Shown: positions 9,059 to 17,558 of the stretch, piece by piece | Layout: each line of letters starts with the position of its first letter | How positions within the stretch are numbered: position 1 is the stretch's first letter | Origin: Prevotella sp. | Lineage (GTDB): Bacteria; Bacteroidota; Bacteroidia; Bacteroidales; Bacteroidaceae | Assembly (NCBI GenBank): GCA_017413085.1 | Contig: JAFPVC010000061.1 | Span: 158,946 to 222,945 of the forward strand | DNA length: 64,000 bases | Direction: 5' to 3' | Program-made: the position numbers and the translations under genes | Notes under the pieces: generated by a model | The model's input: only the letters and a program-made list of their open reading frames with translations | Told to the model about the DNA's origin: nothing | Database searches by the model: none

Positions 9059-9089
9059 TTGCACGCAGAAAGAAAAATAACTACTTTCG
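9059..9089 (+). promoter_or_regulatory. Possible internal promoter before the first skp gene
   Basis: TTG (9059-9061), 20 bp and TACTTTCG (9082-9089) resemble the -33/-7 consensus with one mismatch. It could let the chaperone genes be expressed apart from bamA. Confidence 0.35.
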
Positions 9090-9109
9090 CATCGTCTAAC
9101 AATTAAAAG

Positions 9110-9652
9110 ATGAAAGTTATGAAACAGATTACAAAGAAACTGACTGCCCTGGCAGTGATATTAGTTCTTCACTCTTCATTCTTCATCCTTCATTCAGAGG
9201 CACAGAAGTATGCTCTGATTGACATGGAATATATTCTGAAGAATGTTCCTGCATACGAGCGTGCCAACGAGCAACTCGCTCAGGTGAGCAAGCGTTGGCA
9301 GGCAGAGGTCGAGGCATTGACCACCGAGGCTTCAACCATGTATAAGAACTATCAGAACGAGGTTGTTTTCCTGTCGCAGGAACAGAAGCAGGCCAAGCAG
9401 GATGCCATAATGCAGAAAGAGAAAGAGGCTGCAGACCTGAAGAAGAAGTATTTCGGACCTGAAGGTGAATTGTTCAAGAAGCGCGAGAGCCTTATGTCTC
9501 CCATACAGGATGAGATATACAACGCCGTAAAGGAGGTGGCAGAGCTCCGTGGCTACCAGATGGTGCTCGACCGTGCCTCTGATAATGGCATCATCTTCGC
9601 TTCACCAAAGATTGACATTTCTAACGAAGTGTTGGGTAAACTGGGATATTAA
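9110..9652 (+). CDS. Skp/OmpH periplasmic chaperone, copy 1
   Basis: A 180-residue OmpH-family protein. Family members form periplasmic trimers with long coiled-coil arms that carry unfolded outer-membrane proteins to BamA. The core begins at YALIDMEYILKNVPAYERAN, continues as a long Glu/Gln/Lys-rich helix pair (about residues 50-140) and closes with GYQMVLDRASDNGIIFASPK, the returning body strand. The signal peptide is odd: VLHSSFFILHS comes from a repetitive CTTCAYTCTTCAT tract like the pyrimidine strand of the intergenic repeats. An ATG 9 bp downstream (9119) is an equally good start. Confidence 0.88.
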   Translation: MKVMKQITKKLTALAVILVLHSSFFILHSEAQKYALIDMEYILKNVPAYERANEQLAQVSKRWQAEVEALTTEASTMYKNYQNEVVFLSQEQKQAKQDAIMQKEKEAADLKKKYFGPEGELFKKRESLMSPIQDEIYNAVKEVAELRGYQMVLDRASDNGIIFASPKIDISNEVLGKLGY

Positions 9653-9745
9653 GTACTGGCGGACATTGGATATCAATTCCATTTGTCTCCACATAATATA
9701 TAATTAGAAATAATAAATAAAAACCAAAAACAATAAAAGAAAGAA

Positions 9746-10246
9746 ATGAAAAAGACTATCATTGCACTCGTTGCAACATTCGCTATGGCACTGGGTGCCA
9801 ACGCTCAGAAGTTCGGACACGTTGACGTACAGTCTATCATGCAGAGCCTGCCGGAGGTGACAAAGGCTAATGGTGAACTGCAGGCCCAGGCTCAGCAGTA
9901 TGACAACGACCTCAAGCAGATGCAGGAAGAAATCCAGAAGAAGGGCGAGGAGTATGAGAAGAACAAGGCTACCATGAGTGCAACTGCACAGCAGCAGGCA
10001 GAGACAGACCTGCAGGCCATGTATCAGAAACTGCAGGAGGCTTACCAGCAGAACCAGCAGGAGATGCAGAAGAAGCAGAACGAGCTGATGGAGCCTATCC
10101 AGAAGAAAGTTATCACCGCTATCGAGAACGTAGGCAAGGCAGGTGGCTACACCTACATTGCACAGTCTGGCATGTTCCTCTATATGGGTGCCGACGTTAA
10201 GGACGTTACCGCCGACGTAAAGGCTGAACTCAACAAGTTGAAGTAA
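9746..10246 (+). CDS. Skp/OmpH periplasmic chaperone, copy 2
   Basis: A 166-residue OmpH-family protein with a classical signal peptide (MKKTIIALVATFAMALGANAQ). The body starts FGHVDVQSIMQSLPEVTKANGE, followed by a Gln-rich coiled-coil hairpin (about residues 50-125) and the closing strand GGYTYIAQSGMFLYMGADV. It differs from copy 1 in its extremely Gln-rich arm and ordinary signal peptide. It lies 93 bp after copy 1, in an AT-rich gap where I cannot identify a clear promoter, and only 4 bp before copy 3. Confidence 0.9.
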   Translation: MKKTIIALVATFAMALGANAQKFGHVDVQSIMQSLPEVTKANGELQAQAQQYDNDLKQMQEEIQKKGEEYEKNKATMSATAQQQAETDLQAMYQKLQEAYQQNQQEMQKKQNELMEPIQKKVITAIENVGKAGGYTYIAQSGMFLYMGADVKDVTADVKAELNKLK

Positions 10247-10250
10247 TATA

Positions 10251-10757
10251 ATGAAGAAACTATTTCTTATTACAGCAATGTTTTTCGCTTGCTGCACCAC
10301 GATGATGGCGCAGCAAGCGAAAATCGGTTATTTCTCTTACAAAGCCGTGCTTGAGGGTATGACCGATTATGTTACGGCAATGCTTGGCGTGGAAGAACTG
10401 CGTAAGCAGTATGACGACGAGGTGAAGAATGCCGAGAATGAGTTCAATGAGAAATATGAGCTCTTCCTTGACCAGCAGAACATGCTTGATGATGCAATCC
10501 GCCAAAAGCGTCAGGCTGACCTGCAGAACCTTCTAGACCGTAATATGCAGTTCCGCAAGGAGGCTGACCGTTTGCTCAAGCAGGCAGAGCAGGATGCCAT
10601 AGCGCCTGTTAAGCAGCAGCTGAACAAGGCTATACAGAGCGTTGGCTACTCTGGTGCATACCTTATGATTGTCAATACAGACAGCGAGGCATGTCCCTAT
10701 ATCGATGCCTCAAGAGCTGAAGACGTAACATCAAAAATAAAAAGTTATCTGAAATAA
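10251..10757 (+). CDS. Skp/OmpH periplasmic chaperone, copy 3
   Basis: A 168-residue OmpH-family protein with signal peptide MKKLFLITAMFFACCTTMMAQ. The family pattern is kept but more divergent: AKIGYFSYKAVLEGMTDYV at the N-terminus, a charged coiled-coil arm (about residues 48-130), and AYLMIVNTDSEACPYIDASR near the end. The two Cys in the signal sequence do not form a convincing lipobox because the mature sequence starts after Ala-Gln. Start and stop are within a few bases of copy 2 and murI, so all three are one transcript. A triplet rather than a pair suggests specialisation among the copies. Confidence 0.85.
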   Translation: MKKLFLITAMFFACCTTMMAQQAKIGYFSYKAVLEGMTDYVTAMLGVEELRKQYDDEVKNAENEFNEKYELFLDQQNMLDDAIRQKRQADLQNLLDRNMQFRKEADRLLKQAEQDAIAPVKQQLNKAIQSVGYSGAYLMIVNTDSEACPYIDASRAEDVTSKIKSYLK

Positions 10758-10759
10758 TA

Positions 10760-11575
10760 GTGTCACCAATAGGCGTTTTTGATTCCGGCTATGGTGGACT
10801 GACCATCTTGCAGCAGTTGCGCAAGAGTCTGCCCGAGCGTGACTTCATATATCTTGGCGACAATGCGCGTGCCCCATACGGCTCGCGCAGTTTCGATGTG
10901 GTATATGAGTTTACGCGCCAAGCCGTAGTGCGTCTGTTTGATATGGGTTGCAATCTCATCATATTGGGTTGCAACACCGCTTCGGCGAAAGCACTGCGCA
11001 CCATACAGCAGAACGACCTGCCACTCATCGACCACACAAAGCGAGTGCTCGGAGTGATACGGCCTACCGTGGAGATTATCGGCAACCTGACAAAGAGCCG
11101 ACACGTAGGTGTTGTGGCCACCGAAGGCACCGTACGTTCAGAGAGTTATGAGTTGGAGATAGCCAAACTGCATCCCGACATTAAGGTTACGGGACAGGCA
11201 TGTCCACTGTGGGCAGCCATCGTGGAAGCAGGAGAGGCCGACAGCGAAGGGGCAGAGTATTTCGTGCGAAAGCGCATCCGCCAGTTGTTGGAGCGCGACC
11301 CACTAATCGATGCCATCATCCTCGGCTGCACCCACTATCCTCTTCTTATGAATGCCCTGCGCAAGGCTGTACCCGATGGAATAAGGATAGTCTCACAAGG
11401 CGAATACGTTGCCGCCTCATTGGTAGATTACCTCCGCCGCCATCCCGAGATGGACGCCCGTTGTACACGCGGTGCTACCATGCGCTACTATACCACAGAG
11501 CATCCCGACCGTTTCAAAGAATGTGCCCGTATCTTCTTGCATGAAGATGTTACGGTAGAACATATAGACTTATAA
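10760..11575 (+). CDS. murI: Glutamate racemase
   Basis: Makes D-glutamate for the peptidoglycan stem peptide by cofactor-independent racemisation with two cysteines. Both are present: Cys71 in LGCNTAS and Cys190 in LGCTHYP. The substrate-binding FDSGYGG (Asp8-Ser9) and the DNARAPYG block are also present. At 271 residues it has normal length. The start is GTG at 10760, 2 bp after the skp3 stop. It closes the envelope operon, which therefore joins carrier-lipid synthesis, barrel assembly and cell-wall precursor supply. A strong terminator follows. Confidence 0.95.
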   Translation: MSPIGVFDSGYGGLTILQQLRKSLPERDFIYLGDNARAPYGSRSFDVVYEFTRQAVVRLFDMGCNLIILGCNTASAKALRTIQQNDLPLIDHTKRVLGVIRPTVEIIGNLTKSRHVGVVATEGTVRSESYELEIAKLHPDIKVTGQACPLWAAIVEAGEADSEGAEYFVRKRIRQLLERDPLIDAIILGCTHYPLLMNALRKAVPDGIRIVSQGEYVAASLVDYLRRHPEMDARCTRGATMRYYTTEHPDRFKECARIFLHEDVTVEHIDL

Positions 11576-11582
11576 CAGAAAT

Positions 11583-11635
11583 AATAATATGTGCGTACAC
11601 AGACAGCATGGTCTGAGTACGCACATATTATTTTT
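11583..11635 (+). terminator. Terminator between murI and the convergent hydrolase gene
   Basis: A perfect 16-bp inverted repeat (11583-11598 with 11617-11632) extends inward through CAGAC/GTCTG and ends in a short T run. A-rich sequence on the other side means it could serve both converging genes. Confidence 0.8.
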
Positions 11636-11677
11636 ACCTATATATCTTATTTCCAAGCGAGATTAATCTCCGCTACC

Positions 11678-12886
11678 CTACAACTCCCTGTCGAAGAACC
11701 TGCGAACCTCTTCCTGCATCTGTCGGTTGAAGAAATGTTTCTCATCCCATATCTTGGTAACAAGTTTACTATCGGCACGCTGAGAGTGCCACACCTCACG
11801 CATACGCCAATAAGCATTTTCCACGCCCTCTACAGGAAACAATTTGTCACGCTCTCCATTGAAGAAGAGCGAGGGTTTCGGACATGCCATTGCCGCCACG
11901 TCGGCATAGTCCATCAGGTTGCGTATGCCAGGCACAAGCATAGAATATGCCGACCCGCCCTTGTTTTGGTTGTTGCTCAGCGACATAAGGTGTTCGGTGT
12001 CATTCATCCAGCATATAGATGCACTCGCCTTTACCACGTCGGTCAAGGCTGCCGTCATCCAAGAGCGATAGGCTCCCATTGAGAAACCCAGACAGCCTAT
12101 CCTTTCCTTGTCGACCATTGGCAGGCTGGCAAGAAACTCAGCCGAGCGGATGTCGTCCCACGTTATCCATGCTCCCCACGACGTGCCCATCTGAAGCATG
12201 TTGGCCGAAAGAGCCTGCTGTGAGTCATAGCGCACACCCTCCATGCGTCCGCGGTCGCCCCAAAACAAAGCATCGGTACAAAGCACCACATAACCCGCCT
12301 TGGCCAGTTCATCGCCCACATACAGACTGTCGTAGCATCGCTGCGACCAGTCGTCGGCATCGGCCATGATGAGCGAATCAACGCCGAAAGGCTTTATCAT
12401 CTTCTCCTTGCCGATGGAGAAATGTGCCCCATGATCGTGAAACAAGAGAACGGCAGGACTGCCACCTCCCGCAGAAGGACTGGAGAGGGGGTTCAACAGA
12501 TATGCCAGAACCCGTTCCCACTTGTTCACGTTGAAGCGTATCTTCAAGGCATCGTAGCCTTCGCGATGTTCCGTGTCGATAACCTCATAGTTATAGTCCT
12601 GTGGAGCCGGCGGAGCCATCTGCATGGTCTTCATCACCTCTTCGCGTGCGGCCGTGCGCCATTTATCAAACGGCATGGTACGTTGCTTGGACTGCCACGC
12701 CCACGGCCAGGTCAACTGGCTTTTCAGTTGCTGAAAGAATAAAGGCATGTCACGCTGCGTGCCATAATCCATACCTGGCAGACGCTCGGGCTGTGGCGGC
12801 ACGGTGACATTGCCGGCTGCCTTGTTGGTCTGGGCAGCGGCTACTGCTGAAACTGCCAGCAGTAGTGTAATGAGGAACTGCTTCAC
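11678..12886 (-). CDS. Secreted alpha/beta hydrolase (dienelactone hydrolase/acetyl-esterase-like)
   Basis: A 402-residue exported enzyme with signal peptide MKQFLITLLLAVSAVAAAQ. The alpha/beta hydrolase fold shows as AVLLFHDHGAHFSIGKEKM (oxyanion region), AGYVVLCTDALFWGDRG, the nucleophile elbow GFSMG (Ser269), the acid in NGERDKLFP and a His in DEKHFF. The layout resembles the Abhydrolase_7 group of secreted Bacteroidota esterases, whose substrates are mostly unknown but often acylated glycans. A Pro/Ser/Gly insertion (NPLSSPSAGGGSP, about residues 132-144) looks like a low-complexity repeat inserted in frame. It is 7 bp downstream of proC and probably shares its transcript, though the functions seem unrelated. 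Confidence 0.78.
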   Translation of the reverse strand: MKQFLITLLLAVSAVAAAQTNKAAGNVTVPPQPERLPGMDYGTQRDMPLFFQQLKSQLTWPWAWQSKQRTMPFDKWRTAAREEVMKTMQMAPPAPQDYNYEVIDTEHREGYDALKIRFNVNKWERVLAYLLNPLSSPSAGGGSPAVLLFHDHGAHFSIGKEKMIKPFGVDSLIMADADDWSQRCYDSLYVGDELAKAGYVVLCTDALFWGDRGRMEGVRYDSQQALSANMLQMGTSWGAWITWDDIRSAEFLASLPMVDKERIGCLGFSMGAYRSWMTAALTDVVKASASICWMNDTEHLMSLSNNQNKGGSAYSMLVPGIRNLMDYADVAAMACPKPSLFFNGERDKLFPVEGVENAYWRMREVWHSQRADSKLVTKIWDEKHFFNRQMQEEVRRFFDREL

Positions 12887-12893
12887 GACCCTA

Positions 12894-13673
12894 TTATTTC
12901 AATCCGGCTTTCAGGCTGCGTATTACCGCAGAGTTGAAGCCAGCATGGTCAAGTTCGTTGAGTCCCTTTATGGTCACGCCGCCTGGTGTCGTAACCTTGT
13001 CGATGGCTTCCTCTGGATGCCATCCAGTCTCCTTCAGCAGTGACACTGCACCCTGCATGGTCTGCAGTGCAATCTGCTTTGCCTGCTGTGGGTAGAAGCC
13101 CATCTCGCATCCGCCTTCCATCTGCGCACGGATATAGCGCATTACGTAAGCTATGCCGCACGATGCCATCATCATGCCGGGGCCTACGAGGTTCTCGGCA
13201 ACTACAAGCGTATCACCGCAAAGGTCGTAGAGAGCCTTTACCTGTGCGAGAGAGTCATCGGTAGTATCCTTGCCCTTGGCTATGAAGCTCATGCTTGCGC
13301 CGAATTCGGCAGCAATGTTTGGTATTACATAGCAATACTGGCCGACAGTGCCGAGCTGGTCTGCAACCTTGTCGGTGGTGAAGTTTGCCGCATCAGACAC
13401 TACAATCTGCTTGCTCAGGTCAAGTGCCGGCTTTATCTCCTCCAGCACCACAGGCATGAGCCAAGGCTTAACCACAACGACCACGATGTCAGCATCCTTT
13501 ACGGCAGCCACGTTGTCTGTGGTTGTGATGATTGTAGAATACTTTTCCTTGAACGAAGCCAGCAGAGCCTCGTTCTTGTCGGAGATTGTCAACTGCGAGA
13601 GCTTGCCGCTCTTCGCCCATCCGTGTATGAGTGCGCCGCCCATATTGCCGGCGCCGATAACTGAAACTTTCAT
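12894..13673 (-). CDS. proC: Pyrroline-5-carboxylate reductase
   Basis: Catalyses the last step of proline synthesis, NAD(P)H reduction of 1-pyrroline-5-carboxylate, in the cytoplasm. The 259-residue protein begins with a Rossmann motif (VSVIGAGNMGGALIHGW). It has the VVVVVKPW strand and carries the C-terminal dimerisation and active-site signature GPGMMMASCGIAYVMRYI, then KVTTPGGVTIKGLNELDH. These match the ProC family throughout, including the TPGG-T turn. It has its own promoter. Confidence 0.94.
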   Translation of the reverse strand: MKVSVIGAGNMGGALIHGWAKSGKLSQLTISDKNEALLASFKEKYSTIITTTDNVAAVKDADIVVVVVKPWLMPVVLEEIKPALDLSKQIVVSDAANFTTDKVADQLGTVGQYCYVIPNIAAEFGASMSFIAKGKDTTDDSLAQVKALYDLCGDTLVVAENLVGPGMMMASCGIAYVMRYIRAQMEGGCEMGFYPQQAKQIALQTMQGAVSLLKETGWHPEEAIDKVTTPGGVTIKGLNELDHAGFNSAVIRSLKAGLK

Positions 13674-13707
13674 ATATTTGTGTGTGATTAATTACTTTTT
13701 CAAGATG

Positions 13708-13715
13708 CAAAATTA
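13708..13715 (-). promoter_or_regulatory. -7 element of the proC promoter
   Basis: TAATTTTG on the minus strand lies about 35 bp before the proC ATG. A well-placed -33 TTTG is not evident. Confidence 0.4.
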
Positions 13716-13832
13716 CTAAAAAAAAACAAGAATATCTTATTCAGATGAAAAAAACTGCATTTTTTTGTCGTTAGGCGGAATTAGATTAACTTTGTTAATC
13801 GTCAGCTTTGCCGTTTTGAGGATACTAAATAT

Positions 13833-15788
13833 TTATTCAATCTGAAGCATTCTAATCTTTTCTTCTATTTCCTTCTTTAATGCTTCTATTTTCTTCAATT
13901 CTTCTTCATATTCCTTGAGTTTCTTATTTTTCTCTTCTACTCTATTCTCTATTGGAAATGGTATTTCTTCGTTTTCTTCCACATACTCTTTTATCACCTT
14001 GATGAAGATTTCACCGTAGGTCTTGGCTTTGTGTTCGCCAATGCCGAAGATGGTGCCCAGTGCTGCTATTGATGTGGGACGCTTTGCAGCGAGGTCATGT
14101 AACGTACGGTCAGACATTATTATATACGCAGGCTTCTTTGCTTCGTCTGCAAGGCTGCGGCGCAACTCGCGCAACCGCTGGAACAGATTCGGGTCTTCGT
14201 CTGGCAGAATATCGGGGATTATTGGTTTCAGTGCTTTTTCCTTCTTTTTCCTTCCTTTTACGCTAAAGTCCTCTCGCACGATGACTGCCAGCTGCACCTG
14301 TCGTGTACCTTGCAGCACCTCACGGCCCAGCGGCGTGATATGCAGGTGGTTGTTTTCGTTGTAGGCAATCTCTATAAACCCCATCTGGAGCATCTGCAGC
14401 ATGTAGTCGTGCCAGTCGCGGGCTGTTACGTCGCGCCCTGCACCGTAGGTCTTCATTTTATCGTAGCCACCCTGCACCACTTCATGCGTGGGCATAGCCC
14501 GCAAAATGTCTATGGTAACGGTGAAACCAATGCTTTCATTTGCACGTGCTACTGCCGACAGGGCTTTCTGCACGAGTATGGTGCCGTCGAACATCTGCGG
14601 CGGCGTATGGCATACGTCACAGTTACCGCATTGGCAGTCGGTGGTCTCGCCGAAATAATTCAGCAGTATGCGACGGCGGCATACGCTGGCTTCGGCATAT
14701 TCCTGCATGCGTTGAAGTTTCTCAAGGTTAGTGTCACGCTGACCGCTTTCGTCAGCGAATTTGCGCAAAGTGATTATGTCCTGCAGGTTGTAGAACAGTG
14801 TCGTTTCCGTGGGCAATCCATCACGCCCGCCACGTCCTATCTCCTGATAGAAACTCTCAATGCTCTTTGGCAGGTTGTAGTGTATAACGAAACGTATGTT
14901 ACTTTTATCAATACCCATTCCAAAAGCTACGGTGGCGCATATCACGTCTATGCGGTCGTTAATGAACTCCTCCTGCACGTGGTTGCGCTCCTCTGCTGTC
15001 ATGCCTGCATGATATACGTCTGCCGATATTTTGTATGACCGCAGTTTGTCTGCAAGTTTCTCAGTATTTTTCCTTGACGTGCAATATATGATTCCGTTTT
15101 CTCCCTGATGTCGGTTGATGATGCTGAGTATTGTGCGCAATTTTTCTTTTGCAGCATATCCGCGCTTCACGTCAAGACTGAGGTTTGGGCGATCGAACGA
15201 ACTTACGAACAAACGTGGTTCCTTCATGTGCAGCTGTTCCAGTATGTCCTGCCTAGTCACTTTGTCGGCCGTGGCCGTCAGTGCCATCACAGGCACGCCT
15301 GGAAACTGTTCATGCAACGTACCGAGTTGCGTGTATTCTGGTCGGAAATCATGTCCCCACTGCGAAATGCAGTGTGCCTCGTCTATGGCTATCAGTGATA
15401 CGTGAACGCATGCTCTCAGCCATTCAAGGTCTGTCACCAGTCGTTCTGGCGACAAGTAAAGTACTTTTACATCCCCCGCACAGCACCGCTCGCGTATTAT
15501 GCGGTTCACGCGTTCCTCGTTGCCACTGTTAAGTGCTTCTGCCGCAATACCGTTGGAACGGAGAGTGTCAACCTGATCTTTCATCAGCGATATCAGTGGA
15601 GACACCACTACTGCCACTCCATCCATCAGCAATGCAGGAATCTGGTAGCACAGCGACTTGCCGCCACCCGTGGGCATCAGTACCAGAGCATCGCCTCCCT
15701 GGCATACGTGGTTTATTATTTCCTCCTGCAATGGGCGGAAAGAATCATAACCATAATATTGTTTCAGTATCTGCAGTGGGCTTTGCAT
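13833..15788 (-). CDS. recQ: ATP-dependent DNA helicase RecQ
   Basis: A 3'-5' superfamily 2 helicase for recombination and repair. I start it at ATG 15788 (651 residues, MQSPLQILKQYYGY), which matches usual RecQ N-termini. An upstream ATG at 15860 adds 24 unrelated residues. Visible are Walker A PTGGGKS (Lys44), DEAHCISQWGHDFRPEY, SAT-like ALTAT, the motif VI region QEIGRGGRDG, the zinc-binding cysteines CRRRILLNYFG...CQCGNCDVC, a winged-helix domain and a C-terminal HRDC domain (LRELRRSLADE). After HRDC comes a short Glu/Lys coiled coil (about the last 45 residues). It has its own promoter. Confidence 0.95.
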   Translation of the reverse strand: MQSPLQILKQYYGYDSFRPLQEEIINHVCQGGDALVLMPTGGGKSLCYQIPALLMDGVAVVVSPLISLMKDQVDTLRSNGIAAEALNSGNEERVNRIIRERCCAGDVKVLYLSPERLVTDLEWLRACVHVSLIAIDEAHCISQWGHDFRPEYTQLGTLHEQFPGVPVMALTATADKVTRQDILEQLHMKEPRLFVSSFDRPNLSLDVKRGYAAKEKLRTILSIINRHQGENGIIYCTSRKNTEKLADKLRSYKISADVYHAGMTAEERNHVQEEFINDRIDVICATVAFGMGIDKSNIRFVIHYNLPKSIESFYQEIGRGGRDGLPTETTLFYNLQDIITLRKFADESGQRDTNLEKLQRMQEYAEASVCRRRILLNYFGETTDCQCGNCDVCHTPPQMFDGTILVQKALSAVARANESIGFTVTIDILRAMPTHEVVQGGYDKMKTYGAGRDVTARDWHDYMLQMLQMGFIEIAYNENNHLHITPLGREVLQGTRQVQLAVIVREDFSVKGRKKKEKALKPIIPDILPDEDPNLFQRLRELRRSLADEAKKPAYIIMSDRTLHDLAAKRPTSIAALGTIFGIGEHKAKTYGEIFIKVIKEYVEENEEIPFPIENRVEEKNKKLKEYEEELKKIEALKKEIEEKIRMLQIE

Positions 15789-15914
15789 AGTATGTGGTAC
15801 GAGAAAACTATTTTCTATCTTGATTGTCCTTGTTGTCCTTAAGTGAAATAGCGTCTGCATCGTTGTTCCCTATCGGCTTGATATAGTCAGATGCCCGTTC
15901 ATTCGATATATCTA

Positions 15915-15945
15915 CAAATTTACGAATAAAATCTGAAACGACAAA
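15915..15945 (-). promoter_or_regulatory. recQ promoter with shared spacer motif
   Basis: On the minus strand TTTG (15945-15942), 19 bp and TAAATTTG (15922-15915). The spacer contains GTTTCAGA at the same offset as three other promoters in the window (21.2, 23.9 and 28.0 kb). Confidence 0.6.
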
Positions 15946-15985
15946 ATAATAATTGAAGAATTGAGAATGTATTGCAGGCAGAATT

Positions 15986-16498
15986 TTATTCCACAGACTT
16001 TACTTTCACCATTCTGTGAAGGACGTATATCAGATTGGCGGCAACGCCGACGATTCCTACTGCCATGCCAACAATGACACACGTATTCATTTGCATGGAC
16101 TGGCAGGACTGTTTTATTAAGTAGATGCTCGGCGGCAGCGTTATGATGCTGGTGATGAGCGCAGGAATGTAACTTCTGATGACGGTAGCCTGCACGAGAT
16201 GCACAACAAGGTGGATGGCGAAACCAACAAACACACCGAGCCACAGTCCATCAACGAAACTGTTGACGGTGACATCAGCCAACAGGCAGACGACTGTGAG
16301 CAGGACAAATTCCTCATATACGGCGGCTGCGAAGCGTGCCGTGCTGACATTCCTCATCGGTGCAAGCATACGCCTTGCTATAGGATAGCGTGCCGCTATG
16401 TCTTCATAACGTGAAGACACCCATTTCTCCATTCCGATGATTTCCTCCATGTCGTGAAACATGAAGAGAACCGGTAACATCCATATATACTTATCCAT
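15986..16498 (-). CDS. HXXEE-domain membrane protein
   Basis: A 170-residue integral membrane protein. The family-naming motif is present near the N-terminus in FMFHDMEEIIGMEKW (His-Asp-Met-Glu-Glu), followed by about four hydrophobic helices. The conserved His/Glu in the first helix are thought to bind metal or form an active site, but no reaction is established. Its start overlaps the end of the radical SAM gene by 8 bp, so it is translated from the same mRNA. In this setting it could process or export the peptide product. That role is inference only. Confidence 0.75.
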   Translation of the reverse strand: MDKYIWMLPVLFMFHDMEEIIGMEKWVSSRYEDIAARYPIARRMLAPMRNVSTARFAAAVYEEFVLLTVVCLLADVTVNSFVDGLWLGVFVGFAIHLVVHLVQATVIRSYIPALITSIITLPPSIYLIKQSCQSMQMNTCVIVGMAVGIVGVAANLIYVLHRMVKVKSVE

Positions 16499-17558
16499 TA
16501 TTCATTCTGTTATAATTGCATAGCATGAGATTACCGTCGTCATCACGCAGGTGCATTCCGTTTCCCTCGCAATAGCGCCACATGTCACATTCCTTACATT
16601 CACCTGTTTTCATCCATGAATGGTCGCGGTACAGCTGGAACCTGTTCTTCCATACGTCAGTGAACTTGTCCGTGTAAATGTTTCCCTGATGATATTTCGA
16701 GCGGATGCTCAGACAACCGGAGATGGAGCCGTCGCTCAGAATGGATGCTGCATTAGTTCCCGCTATGCACAGGAACTGATGATTGCGAACTTCATTCTCG
16801 TATTCACCAAGAAAGCCCTCGCAACTGTAACTTAGGTCTATCTTTCCTTCCCGCCGTGTCTCAACTATAAAATCCATTACCTGACGTATCTGGCTGTCTT
16901 CAAGGGTTAGTTCCGGATTATCCTTCGCCCTGCCCATCGGCACAATCGTAAACACCCGCCATTCCCTAACACCAATGCCGTAAAGGAAATCCTTGAACTC
17001 CGCAAGGGTAGCGATGTTGCGTCTGTTCACACATGTTATGACATCCCATTTGATATTGCTTTTGACCAAGGCCTTTATTGCGTTTACGGCATGAAGGAAA
17101 CTGTGGTCGTTGCCACGCATCCAGTTATGGTCTTCTTCAAATCCGTCAAGACTTATGGCAATAGTCCTCAGTCCGGCGGCAGTCAATTCCGAAAGTTTCT
17201 CCTCAGACAACAACATCCCGTTGCTGACCATTCCCCATGAAAAACCTTTTTCCGTAATTTTTCTTCCGCAGGAAACCAAATCTTTACGCACCAATGGCTC
17301 ACCGCCAGTCGTGATTACCAACACATTGCGGGGGTTCATTACACTGCTGATGTCGTCCAATACCTTCTCAAAATCCTCAAAAGGCATGTCGGGAGCAATG
17401 TCGTCCACCTTACAGTCGCTGCCACAGTGCAGACATTTGAGATTGCACCTCAGAGTACATTCCCAAAACAGTTGCATCAGTTGGCGACTATTCTTTCTTG
17501 CGTTGTTGATTCTCCTGTTTCTCTCTAATTGAATCAACTTTCTGAGCCCCACTGTCAT
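16491..17558 (-). CDS. Radical SAM/SPASM peptide-modifying enzyme
   Basis: A 355-residue enzyme from ATG 17558 (MTVGLRKLIQLERN). An ATG at 17636 adds 26 Arg-rich residues unlike the family. The iron-sulfur and SAM site is CNLKCLHC (Cys38, Cys42, Cys45), followed by ITTGGEPLVRKDL and VSNGMLL, the usual second and third SAM strands. The C-terminal SPASM part has CIAGTNAASILSDGSISGC, then CKECDMWRYCEGNG and a last CNYN, enough cysteines for two auxiliary clusters. SPASM enzymes typically modify ribosomal peptides. The likeliest substrate is the small YGPP protein encoded just upstream, whose 3' end overlaps this gene by 71 bp in another frame. It resembles the Bacteroidota rSAM/lipoprotein systems. 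Confidence 0.88.
   Translation of the reverse strand: MTVGLRKLIQLERNRRINNARKNSRQLMQLFWECTLRCNLKCLHCGSDCKVDDIAPDMPFEDFEKVLDDISSVMNPRNVLVITTGGEPLVRKDLVSCGRKITEKGFSWGMVSNGMLLSEEKLSELTAAGLRTIAISLDGFEEDHNWMRGNDHSFLHAVNAIKALVKSNIKWDVITCVNRRNIATLAEFKDFLYGIGVREWRVFTIVPMGRAKDNPELTLEDSQIRQVMDFIVETRREGKIDLSYSCEGFLGEYENEVRNHQFLCIAGTNAASILSDGSISGCLSIRSKYHQGNIYTDKFTDVWKNRFQLYRDHSWMKTGECKECDMWRYCEGNGMHLRDDDGNLMLCNYNRMNNG

Noticed and set aside
9704-10300. 198-residue Leu-rich ORF antisense to the second Skp gene
   Set aside because: The Leu-rich runs come from reading CTG/CAG-rich coiled-coil codons backwards.
15789-15860. 24-residue extension of RecQ
   Set aside because: It is unlike RecQ N-termini. The internal ATG at 15788 gives the typical start, although the promoter position does not exclude the longer form.
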